Assembly: GCF_004324755.1 (NCBI RefSeq)
Contig: NZ_SDMQ01000014.1
Coordinates: 1-64,000, forward strand
From: Propioniciclava sinopodophylli
GTDB taxonomy: Bacteria; Actinomycetota; Actinomycetes; Propionibacteriales; Propionibacteriaceae
Length of the DNA stretch: 64,000 bases
Direction: 5' to 3'
The notes under the pieces are model-generated. The model saw nothing but the letters and a program-made list of their open reading frames with translations. It made no database searches and had not been told where the DNA came from. Of this stretch, positions 46,718 through 54,244 are shown piece after piece. Position numbers and translations under genes: made by a program. Position 1 is the stretch's first letter. Each line of letters opens with the position of its first letter.

Positions 46718-46747
46718 AGCCTAAACGCAGGCTCCGACAATCGGCAA
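46718..46747 (-). promoter_or_regulatory. Promoter of pulA with RecA-NDp-like pattern
   Basis: Minus strand: -35 TTGCCG (46742-46747), an 18-bp spacer and -10 TAGGCT (46718-46723). Inside it TTGTCGGAG (46732-46740), eight bases and TAGGCT also fit the DNA-damage RecA-NDp pattern TTGTCRGTG-N8-TANNNT. An ordinary sigma-A promoter is the simpler reading. Confidence 0.5.
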
Positions 46748-46753
46748 GGGGCC

Positions 46754-46834
46754 TCACCGACCGCGCAGCTGCGCCTCCAGCCACGACCCGTCGACTGCTT
46801 CGAGATCGCTGGCGAGGTCGACCAGGCGGCGGCG
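46754..46834 (-). pseudogene. 3' scrap of a paralogue of the 39712-40614 membrane protein gene
   Basis: Directly after the recX stop and in the same frame, 27 codons read RRRLVDLASDLEAVDGSWLE and end AQLRGR, then TGA. This matches the last 25 residues of the membrane protein at 39712-40614 at 16 of 25 positions. The rest of that gene is absent here. The scrap lies upstream of pulA, while the intact gene lies downstream of pulA. Confidence 0.75.
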
Positions 46835-47412
46835 TCAGGGACGTTCTCGGTCGCCTTCATCGTCCACGCCCTCGGTGACCTCCGACACCACCCGGTGGCA
46901 CAGCCCGGGGGCAAAACCTCGGCGGGCCAGGGCGCCGGCGAGGCGTCGGTACCGGACGTGGGGCTCTAGCGCGCTCATCGTCCTGACCTTCTTCCGGGCC
47001 AGCGCACTCGCGGCCTGGTAGTCGGCGTCGTCGGCCGTCTCGGCCAGCGCCTCGTCGACGACCTCGGCGTCCACACCCTTGAGCCGCAGCTCCTGCTTGA
47101 GTGCGCGGGTCGACTTCATGCGGCGCTGCTGCCCCTCGACCCACAGGCCGGCGAACTGGGCGTCGTCGACGAGGCCCGCCTCCTCGAACCGATCGAGCAC
47201 CGCCTCGATGATCGCTCCGGGGACGGCCTTCTTCGCCATCGCCTGGGCGAGCTCTGCGCGGGAGCGGGCGCGCAACTCAAGCAGCCGCAGCGCGATCTCG
47301 CGCGCGACGGCCTCGTGGTCGGCCGGGGAGAGCTCCTCGACGCGGTCGTCCGGCTCCTCACGACCGGGTCGGGGCCGCGGCCTGCGCCGCGACCCCGAGG
47401 ATCCGTACCCGG

Positions 47413-47416
<4 letters not shown>
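46835..47416 (-). CDS. recX: RecA regulator RecX, probable non-ATG/GTG/TTG start
   Basis: RecX binds RecA filaments and limits their activity. The conserved core [45 protein letters not shown] and a later [25 protein letters not shown] match RecX. The only standard start is TTG 47275 (146 residues), but homology continues upstream in frame through [18 protein letters not shown], and actinobacterial RecX is about 170-195 residues. In that extension the only credible starts are CTG codons. The CTG at 47416 overlaps the recA stop as CTGA and would give 193 residues. I report that extent as likely. The stop abuts a gene scrap. Confidence 0.75.
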
Positions 47417-48486
<1,070 letters not shown>

Positions 48487-48562
48487 GGTGGAACTCCTTC
48501 TCGAACGCCTGGTGCCGTGTGGTTTCACGTGGTGGGAACCGGTGCGATTCCCGTCACCGATC

Positions 48563-48585
48563 ACGTTAGGCATCGGGTCCGACAA
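48563..48585 (-). promoter_or_regulatory. RecA-NDp-type (PafBC-dependent class) promoter of recA
   Basis: On the minus strand TTGTCGGAC (48577-48585), eight bases and TAACGT (48563-48568) match the LexA-independent DNA-damage promoter pattern TTGTCRGTG-N8-TANNNT, with two differences in the first element. It lies about 75-100 bp before the start codon. Confidence 0.65.
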
Positions 48586-48644
48586 TCTGTCACGCACTTT
48601 CGCGACCTGTGGACAACCGACCCGCAACCTTCACGGCGCTGTGA

Positions 48645-48674
48645 ACTTTACCGAACAGGTGTTCGAAGTGTCAC
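48645..48674 (-). promoter_or_regulatory. LexA-controlled promoter of recA
   Basis: Minus strand: -35 GTGACA (48669-48674), an 18-bp spacer and -10 TAAAGT (48645-48650). The perfect LexA box CGAACAGGTGTTCG (48652-48665) fills the spacer. Confidence 0.85.
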
Positions 48675-48698
48675 GGCGACACGCCCCGCGTGTCGTCG

Positions 48699-48778
48699 GG
48701 GCTGTCGGCGGAAGAAACCGGGGCTGTCGGCGGAAGAAGCCGGGGCTCTCGGCGGACGGAACCGGGGCTCTCGGCGGA
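48699..48778. repeat. 22-bp tandem repeat array A (about 4 units)
   Basis: Units start at 48699, 48721, 48743 and 48765. Cores are GGGCTGTCGGC twice, then GGGCTCTCGGC twice. Variable halves are GGAAGAAACCG, GGAAGAAGCCG and GGACGGAACCG. The last core ends three bases before the stop codon of the DUF3046 gene, and the first lies 24 bp upstream of the recA -35. Confidence 0.85.
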
Positions 48779-48973
48779 TCAGCGCTCGGAGGCAGGGAGC
48801 TCCAAGTAGGACCACACGGCGCGCCAGACGTGCTGGGCCGGGACGCCGGCGTCCAGGGCCTCACGGACGCTGCGGTTGCCCAAATCGGACAGGACGACGT
48901 CGTGGGTCCAGGCCGACGCCAGCGCGGGGCCGATGTGGGCGTTGATGCGCCGCCAGAGTTCCTGCTCGCGCAC
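48779..48973 (-). CDS. DUF3046 family small protein
   Basis: A 64-residue protein starting MREQELWRRINAHIGPALASAW, followed by VVLSDLGNRSVREALDAGV and PAQHVWRAVWSYLELP. This matches the DUF3046 family that sits between clgR and recA in many Actinobacteria. The function is unknown. The GTG at 48973 is three bases after the clgR stop, so it is read with clgR. Its stop codon is abutted by repeat array A. Confidence 0.88.
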   Translation of the reverse strand: MREQELWRRINAHIGPALASAWTHDVVLSDLGNRSVREALDAGVPAQHVWRAVWSYLELPASER

Positions 48974-48976
48974 CGG

Positions 48977-49264
48977 TCAGGCGACCGCGGCCCGGGGCGT
49001 CCGCACCGGGAGCAGGGTGACGTTCTCGTGCGCCTCGACGCGGGCGCTGGTGAGCCGCAACACCTCGGACAGCTCGACACCCAGCGCGCCGCAGATGGCG
49101 TTGAGCAGCTCGGAAGAGGCTTCCTTGTGGCCACGCTCGACCTCGGAGAGGTAGCCCAGGCTCACGCGGGCAGCGCCGGACACCTCACGCAGCGTCTTGC
49201 TCGAACCCACGCGGAGCTCGCGCAGGGTCTCCCCCACCATCTCGCGCATCAACACGACTGCCAT
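48977..49264 (-). CDS. clgR: ClgR-type XRE family regulator
   Basis: A 95-residue helix-turn-helix protein: [48 protein letters not shown] is the Cro/CI-type DNA-binding domain of ClgR, which activates clp protease and other stress genes in Actinobacteria. The C-terminal tail ending in RAAVA resembles the non-polar end that makes ClgR a ClpP substrate. The ATG at 49264 has AGGGGG eight bases upstream; an earlier start at 49330 is possible but has no support. It lies between cinA and DUF3046. Confidence 0.9.
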   Translation of the reverse strand: MAVVLMREMVGETLRELRVGSSKTLREVSGAARVSLGYLSEVERGHKEASSELLNAICGALGVELSEVLRLTSARVEAHENVTLLPVRTPRAAVA

Positions 49265-49331
49265 GTGCCACACCCCCTTGGAAACGTGCACCTCCCCAAC
49301 GCTGCCGCGCGGAGGATTTGTTCCCCTCAAC

Positions 49332-49823
49332 CTACACGGGCGAGACCACGCGCAGAAGCATCCGGCACGCCGCGTCCACGGTCTGTTCGCGGATCTCGTC
49401 GCGGTCGCCGGAGAAGTCGAACCGCTCCACCTGCTGGAACTGCGGGAGCGACGGGATGCGCGGGCCCAGCACGCAGATCCACACCTCGCCGGCGTCGTGG
49501 CCCTCCTGCGGGTCGGGGCCCGCCACGCCGGTGACGGCGACGACCCAGTCGGCGTCCGTCCGGCGCTGGAGGCCGACGGCCATCCCGATCGCGACCTCCT
49601 CGCTGACCACGGTGTGGTTGGCGATGGTCTCGCGGGTCACGCCCAGCAGGTCGGTCTTCAGGCGCGTGGCGTAGGAGACCACGCCGCCGAGGTAGACCAT
49701 GGACGCCCCCGGCACGGTCGTCAGCGTGGCGCCGATGAGCCCGCCGGTCACGGACTCGGCGACGGCCAGCGTCAGGGTCCGGTCCCGCAGGGTGGTGATG
49801 ACCTTCGCGGCGAGCTCGTTCAT
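49332..49823 (-). CDS. pncC: CinA C-terminal domain protein (nicotinamide-nucleotide amidase, PncC)
   Basis: A 163-residue stand-alone CinA C-terminal domain, expected to deamidate NMN to NaMN in pyridine-nucleotide recycling. The motifs [32 protein letters not shown] and [15 protein letters not shown] are typical, including the Ser/Gly-rich catalytic loop. The N-terminal CinA domain is absent, as in many Actinobacteria. The ATG overlaps the pgsA stop as ATGA. It belongs to the rimO-pgsA-cinA-clgR-DUF3046 series. Confidence 0.93.
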   Translation of the reverse strand: MNELAAKVITTLRDRTLTLAVAESVTGGLIGATLTTVPGASMVYLGGVVSYATRLKTDLLGVTRETIANHTVVSEEVAIGMAVGLQRRTDADWVVAVTGVAGPDPQEGHDAGEVWICVLGPRIPSLPQFQQVERFDFSGDRDEIREQTVDAACRMLLRVVSPV

Positions 49824-50425
49824 CGGACCTCCTCCGGGTGTTCGGCCAGGTAGGCCGTCCGCATCTTGTGGGCCTCGCGCAGGTAGTCGAGACCGGTGAG
49901 GACGGTGAGGGCGAAGCAGAGGATCATGGCGGCCCACGCCACCCAGCCCCACGGGGCCGGCATGAACTGCAGGCCCGGCAGGAACATGATCAGGGCGATC
50001 GACTGCATCACCGTCTTGAGCTTGCCGCCGCGGTTGGCGGCCATGACGCCGTACTTCATGATCGCCCAGCGCAGGATCGTGATGCCCCACTCGCGGACGA
50101 GGATGATGATCGTGATCCACCAACCCAGCTCGCCCAGGATCGACAGGCCGACGAAGGCCATGCCGGTGAGCGCCTTGTCGGCGATCGGGTCCCACAGCTT
50201 GCCGAAGTTCGTGACGAGGTTGTACTTGCGGGCAATGTTGCCGTCGAGGGCGTCCGTCGCGATGGCGATGACGAAGATCGCGGTGGCGACCCAGCGCATC
50301 GTCGGGTCGTCCGGGTGTGCCAGCAGCACCCATGCGAAGACCGGCACCAGCACCATGCGGACCGCCGTCAGGACGTTGGGAACGTTCCAGTTGCTCGGCT
50401 TGCCCTGCGTCGTCTCCTGCGTCAT
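49820..50425 (-). CDS. pgsA: CDP-diacylglycerol--glycerol-3-phosphate 3-phosphatidyltransferase
   Basis: A 201-residue membrane enzyme making phosphatidylglycerol phosphate. The CDP-alcohol phosphatidyltransferase motif D-x2-DG-x2-AR-x8-G-x3-D-x3-D is present in DALDGNIARKYNLVTNFGKL followed by WDPIADK (about residues 58-85). Five or six membrane helices surround it. The ATG at 50425 overlaps the rimO stop as ATGA. Its own end overlaps pncC. Confidence 0.95.
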   Translation of the reverse strand: MTQETTQGKPSNWNVPNVLTAVRMVLVPVFAWVLLAHPDDPTMRWVATAIFVIAIATDALDGNIARKYNLVTNFGKLWDPIADKALTGMAFVGLSILGELGWWITIIILVREWGITILRWAIMKYGVMAANRGGKLKTVMQSIALIMFLPGLQFMPAPWGWVAWAAMILCFALTVLTGLDYLREAHKMRTAYLAEHPEEVR

Positions 50426-51813
50426 GCGGCCCCCTCCTCGCGCGCGATCAGGTCGACCCCGTCGGTGGACGCGACCCTACCCCAGGCGAGGTCGCCGACC
50501 CGGAGGTGCGCGCCGGTGGCGAAGCTGGTCGTGCCGTCGACCTCGGGCCCCTGATGCTCGGCGCGCCCCACCGCGGTGTCGCCGTCGTGGGACTCGATGA
50601 GCACCCGGACACGCTGCCCCACCCGCTCGAGGGCGCGCTGGTCGACCAGTTCGGTGGCCAGCTCGCTGACGCGCTCGTAGCGCTCGTCGATGACGTCCTG
50701 GTCGAGGTGGCCGTCGAGGTTGGCGCCCTCGGTGCCCTCCTCGTCCGAGTACGCGAACACGCCGAGGGCGTCCAGCCGTGCCTCGGCGACGAAGTCGATG
50801 AGCGTCTCGACGTCGGCGTCCGTCTCGCCGGGGAAGCCGACGATCACGTTGCTGCGGACGCCGGCGTCCGGCTCGAGCGTCCTGACGCGGTCGAGCAGGC
50901 CGAGGAAGCTGTCGGGGTCGCCGAAGCGGCGCATGCGGCGCAGGACACCGGGGGCGGCGTGCTGGAAGCTCAGGTCGAAGTAGGGCACGACCTTCTCGAC
51001 CGAGGCCATGGTCTCGATGAGGCCCGGCCGGATCTCGGCGGGCTGGAGGTAGCTGACGCGGATCCAGTCGAGGTTCTCGATGGCGTCCAGGCGGCGCAGG
51101 AGGGTCTCCAGCGCGCCGAGTTCGCCGAGGTCCTTGCCGTAGGAGGAGGTGTTCTCGCTGACCAGGAACGCCTCGCGGACGCCGTGGTCGGCCAGCCAGG
51201 TGACCTCCTCGACGATGTCGTCGATCGGACGCGACACGAACGAGCCGCGGAAGCTCGGGATGGCGCAGAACGCGCAGCGGCGATCACAACCGGACGCGAT
51301 CTTCACCGGCGCGCTCGGGGCACCCTTGCTGCGGCGCCGGATCGGCGCGCGGCCGGGGATGACGATGTCGGACGCCGCCGCCTGACGCTTGGCGGGGGCG
51401 ACGGGGAGGAGACGGCGGCGGTCGGACGGAGTGTGGGCCTCGAGGTGCCCACCGGCCATGATCAGGCGCAGCTTGGAGTCGATGTCGGCGTAGTCGTCGA
51501 AGCCGAGCACCGCGTCGGCCTCGGGGAGGGCGTCCGCCAGCTCGCGGCCGTAGCGCTCGGCCATGCACCCCACGGCGACGACCCTCTGGGTCGTGCCCTT
51601 GCCCTTGAGGTCGGACGCCGCGAGCAGGGTGTCGATGGAGTCCTTCTTGGCGGACTCGATGAACCCGCACGTGTTGACCACGATCGCCTCGGCATCGTCC
51701 GGCTCATCGACCAGGGAGAACCCCCCGGCCTCGAGGCGTCCGGCGAGCTCGTCTGAGTCGACGTCGTTGCGGGCACAGCCGAGCGAGACGATGTGCACAC
51801 GGGTGGAAGTCAC
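50422..51813 (-). CDS. rimO: Ribosomal protein uS12 methylthiotransferase RimO
   Basis: A 463-residue radical-SAM methylthiotransferase acting on Asp of ribosomal protein S12. Three N-terminal cluster Cys lie in SLGCARNDVDSDE, VNTCGFIESAKKDS and AVGCMAERYG. The radical-SAM motif is CDRRCAFCAIPSFRG, and a TRAM domain closes it. Family-wide SFQHAAPGVLRRMRRFG supports RimO over MiaB. The GTG at 51813 follows TAGCCT at six bases. Array B lies immediately upstream. Confidence 0.96.
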   Translation of the reverse strand: MTSTRVHIVSLGCARNDVDSDELAGRLEAGGFSLVDEPDDAEAIVVNTCGFIESAKKDSIDTLLAASDLKGKGTTQRVVAVGCMAERYGRELADALPEADAVLGFDDYADIDSKLRLIMAGGHLEAHTPSDRRRLLPVAPAKRQAAASDIVIPGRAPIRRRSKGAPSAPVKIASGCDRRCAFCAIPSFRGSFVSRPIDDIVEEVTWLADHGVREAFLVSENTSSYGKDLGELGALETLLRRLDAIENLDWIRVSYLQPAEIRPGLIETMASVEKVVPYFDLSFQHAAPGVLRRMRRFGDPDSFLGLLDRVRTLEPDAGVRSNVIVGFPGETDADVETLIDFVAEARLDALGVFAYSDEEGTEGANLDGHLDQDVIDERYERVSELATELVDQRALERVGQRVRVLIESHDGDTAVGRAEHQGPEVDGTTSFATGAHLRVGDLAWGRVASTDGVDLIAREEGAA

Positions 51814-51834
51814 CGCCTCAGGCTATCCGCATCC

Positions 51835-51921
51835 GCCGAGAGCCCCGGCGTTGTGCGCCGAGAGCCCCGGTGTTGCGCGCCGAGAGCCCCGGTGTTGCGC
51901 GCCGAGAGCCCCGTTCGAACT
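51835..51921. repeat. 22-bp tandem repeat array B (4 units, reverse orientation)
   Basis: Units begin at 51835, 51857, 51879 and 51901, each with the core GCCGAGAGCCC (reverse complement of the array A/D/E core). Variable halves are CGGCGTTGTGC and twice CGGTGTTGCGC. The last unit diverges into the end of the aldo/keto reductase gene. Confidence 0.88.
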
Positions 51922-52809
51922 TCAGCGCTGCAGGAGCGTGGCGCTGATGCGCTCCAACTCCTCGGGGGTGAGCTCGAGGTCGAGTGCTTTGGCGGAGTCG
52001 GTGATGGACGCCGGCCGACTCGCGCCGGGGATCGGGACGACATGGTCGCCGAGCGAGAGCTCCCAGGCGAGCGTGACCACCTGCGGACTGACGCCGTGGG
52101 CGTCCGCCACCTCGGCCAGCACCGGGAAGCGGTCACCCACATCGTGTCCGCCGCCGACACCGCCCAGGGGCGACCAGGGCACGAACGCGATGCCGCGCTC
52201 GCCGCAGAAGAGCAGCTCGGGGTAGGAGGTGTGGTTGAACTTCGGCGAGAACTCGTTCTGGACGGCCGCAAGCCCTCCCTCGCCGAGGACGTCGAGGGCG
52301 ATCCGGACCTCCTCGACGTTGGCGTTCGAGATGCCGATCTCGGAGATCACACCGTCGGCCCTGAGACCGGCCAGCACCTCGATGGCGTCGGCGTACAGGC
52401 GCGTGCGGTCGGGGCGGTGCAGGTAGTAGAGGTCGATGCGTTCGACGCCCAAGCGATCGCGGGAGCGGTGGGCGGCCGCGCGCAGGTAGTCGGGGGACGA
52501 GTCGCGGCCCCACGTGTTGCCCTCATGGCGGGTGATGCCGCCCTTGGTGGCGACGACGACGTTGCTCGCGTCGCCGGTCCAGGTGCGGATGCCCTCGGCC
52601 ACGATGCGTTCGTTGTGGCCCATCTGGTCCCACGCGGGGGCGTAGATGTCGGCGGTGTCGATGAGGGTGATGCCGGCGTCCAGCGCGGCATGAACGGTCG
52701 CGATCCCCTGCTCGTGGTGTGTGAGGCGGTCGCCGCCGAGGGAGAAGGGCATCCCGCCCAACCCGATCCCGGAGACGGAGAACTGACCGATCCGACGCTG
52801 CTTGCTCAT
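51922..52809 (-). CDS. Aldo/keto reductase
   Basis: A 295-residue NADPH-dependent TIM-barrel oxidoreductase. The catalytic Asp and Tyr lie in LIDTADIYAP, Lys in VVATKGGI and His in DLYYLHRPDRT. The NADP phosphate-binding end is PIPGASRPASITDS. It is closest in style to the AKR11/13 group; the substrate is unknown. The ATG at 52809 follows TAGGCT at six bases. Repeat arrays lie on both sides (B after its stop, C before its start), and with the next two genes it forms an insertion in the usual ftsK-rimO neighbourhood. Confidence 0.92.
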   Translation of the reverse strand: MSKQRRIGQFSVSGIGLGGMPFSLGGDRLTHHEQGIATVHAALDAGITLIDTADIYAPAWDQMGHNERIVAEGIRTWTGDASNVVVATKGGITRHEGNTWGRDSSPDYLRAAAHRSRDRLGVERIDLYYLHRPDRTRLYADAIEVLAGLRADGVISEIGISNANVEEVRIALDVLGEGGLAAVQNEFSPKFNHTSYPELLFCGERGIAFVPWSPLGGVGGGHDVGDRFPVLAEVADAHGVSPQVVTLAWELSLGDHVVPIPGASRPASITDSAKALDLELTPEELERISATLLQR

Positions 52810-52828
52810 GCGACCAGCCTAGGCCTCC

Positions 52829-52960
52829 GCCGACAGCCCCGGTGTTGTCTGCCGAGAGCCCCGGGTTTGTGTGCCGACAGCCCCGGGTTTGTGCGTCGAG
52901 AGTCCCGGGTTTGTGCGCCCAAAGCCCCGGGTTTGTGCGCCCAGGGCCCCTGCCCTGACG
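52829..52960. repeat. 22-bp tandem repeat array C (6 units, reverse orientation)
   Basis: Six units starting every 22 bp from 52829. Cores are GCCGACAGCCC, GCCGAGAGCCC, GCCGACAGCCC, GTCGAGAGTCC, GCCCAAAGCCC and GCCCAGGGCCC. Variable halves are mostly CGGGTTTGTGC. The array ends exactly at the base before the DUF3224 stop codon. Confidence 0.9.
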
Positions 52961-53335
52961 TCAGTTGTGCTCGACGACCACGTGGTGGACGCCGTCGACC
53001 ACGTCGAGCTGCACGGTCCCACGGAGGCCATCCAGCTCACCCGTCCCGGAGCCGGGGACGACCACGTACTGGAGAGCCATGCCGTCGGCGTCCATCGTCC
53101 CGAATTGCTGGAGGGCGAAGGTCCCCTCGCGCCCGTCGAGGGTGCCCGCGAAGACCTCGATCGCGACGTAGCCGGCCATTCCCGCAGCCTGGTCACCGGC
53201 GGAGAGCATCGTCCCGGTGGAAGTGCCTTCCAGCCCGCCCGTCCAGGTCTTGATGAAGTCGAAACGTCCAGTGCCCTCGTAGAGGGGCTCGCCGGGGGTG
53301 AGGTCGATCGTGAACTGAGCGGTCGTCTTGGGCAT
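52961..53335 (-). CDS. DUF3224 family protein
   Basis: A 124-residue protein of the DUF3224 (AllERGEN/DirA-like barrel) type: FTIDLTPGEPLYEGTGRFDFIKTWTGGLEGTSTG, then GYVAIEVFAGTLDGREGTFALQQFG and SGTGELDGLRGTVQLDV. Biochemical function is unknown. I choose ATG 53335 because TAACGT lies seven bases upstream; the frame upstream only runs through array D. It is flanked by array C at its stop and array D before its promoter, in opposite orientations. Confidence 0.88.
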   Translation of the reverse strand: MPKTTAQFTIDLTPGEPLYEGTGRFDFIKTWTGGLEGTSTGTMLSAGDQAAGMAGYVAIEVFAGTLDGREGTFALQQFGTMDADGMALQYVVVPGSGTGELDGLRGTVQLDVVDGVHHVVVEHN

Positions 53336-53374
53336 GCGCGTCACGTTAAGGGAGCAGGGCCGGACGCCACAACG

Positions 53375-53563
53375 GAGCTGTCGGCAGAAGAAGCCGGGGC
53401 TCTCGGCGCGCGACACCGGGGCTCTCGGCACAGAAGACCGGGGCTCTCGGCACAGAAGAGCGGGGCTCTCGGCGCGCAACACCGGGGCTCTCGGCACAGA
53501 AGAGCGGGGCTCTCGGCACGCAACACCGGGGCTCTCGGCGCAGAAGAGCGGGGCTCTCGGCGC
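53375..53563. repeat. 22-bp tandem repeat array D (8 units plus a ninth core)
   Basis: Units begin every 22 bp from 53375 to 53551. The first core is GAGCTGTCGGC and the other eight are GGGCTCTCGGC. The variable halves alternate between two types, ACAGAAGAGCG-like and GCGCAACACCG-like. The ninth core ends two bases before the SDR stop codon. Confidence 0.92.
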
Positions 53564-54244
53564 TCAGCGGCGGCCGGAGGGGCGGACGCTGATGGACTCC
53601 ACCACCGCGTCGGGGTCGGCCGCCAGGGCGAAGACGACGGCCTTGGCGACCGAGGTCACCTCCAGGGCGATCGAGGGGTCGTAGTCGCGGCCCTCGGCGG
53701 CCTGGAGTTCCCGCTGCATGTCGGTGTCGACGCGTCCCGGGTGGACGGAGGAGACCCGCACCATCCCGCGTTCCTCGGCGCGCAGGGCGTCCGCCCAGGC
53801 CCGCACCGCGAATTTGGACGCCGCGTACACGGCCGTGTTGGGGCTTGCGTTGAAGCCCGACCCGGAGTTGATGACCACGACCGTGCCCCGCGCGGCGCGC
53901 AGCTTGGGCAGCAACAGCCGGGTGAGGTCCGCCACCGCGACCACGTTGACCTCCATCACGTGGCGCCAGTCGGCCCGCGTCGTGTCCTCGACCGAGCCGT
54001 ACCCGACCACGCCCGCCGAGTGCACCACGGCGTCCACGTCGTCGAGCGAGGCGACGGCCGCGGCCACGGCGTCCTCGTCGGTCAGGTCGCAGACGAAACC
54101 CACGGCGTCCGGGCAGTCGTCGACGACCTCGGCGACGGCTGACTCGGACGTCCCACCCACGACGACCCGCCAGGACTCGCACAGCTGGCGGACGACCTCG
54201 CGGCCGATGCCGCGCGTGCCGCCGGTGACCAGGACGGTGCGCAT
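53564..54244 (-). CDS. Short-chain dehydrogenase/reductase
   Basis: A 226-residue classical SDR. The nucleotide-binding TGGTRGIG is at 8-15 and a cofactor-contact CDLTDEDAV follows. HSAGVVGYG stands in the place of NNAG, the catalytic Ser is in VVVINSGSGFNAS, and YAASKFAVRAWADALRAE holds Tyr and Lys. The substrate is unknown. The ATG at 54244 shares its A with the ftsK stop (TGATG), so it is coupled to ftsK. The longer frame upstream is a shadow of ftsK. Confidence 0.92.
   Translation of the reverse strand: MRTVLVTGGTRGIGREVVRQLCESWRVVVGGTSESAVAEVVDDCPDAVGFVCDLTDEDAVAAAVASLDDVDAVVHSAGVVGYGSVEDTTRADWRHVMEVNVVAVADLTRLLLPKLRAARGTVVVINSGSGFNASPNTAVYAASKFAVRAWADALRAEERGMVRVSSVHPGRVDTDMQRELQAAEGRDYDPSIALEVTSVAKAVVFALAADPDAVVESISVRPSGRR

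Noticed and set aside
53335-53497. N-terminal extension of the DUF3224 protein with repeats RAESPALLCRE
   Set aside because: It is array D read as protein; a -10 box and start codon lie after the array.
53375-53563. A CRISPR array made of the 22-bp repeats
   Set aside because: The variable halves are only 11 bp and are repeated within the array, no cas genes are near, and the conserved part is too short.
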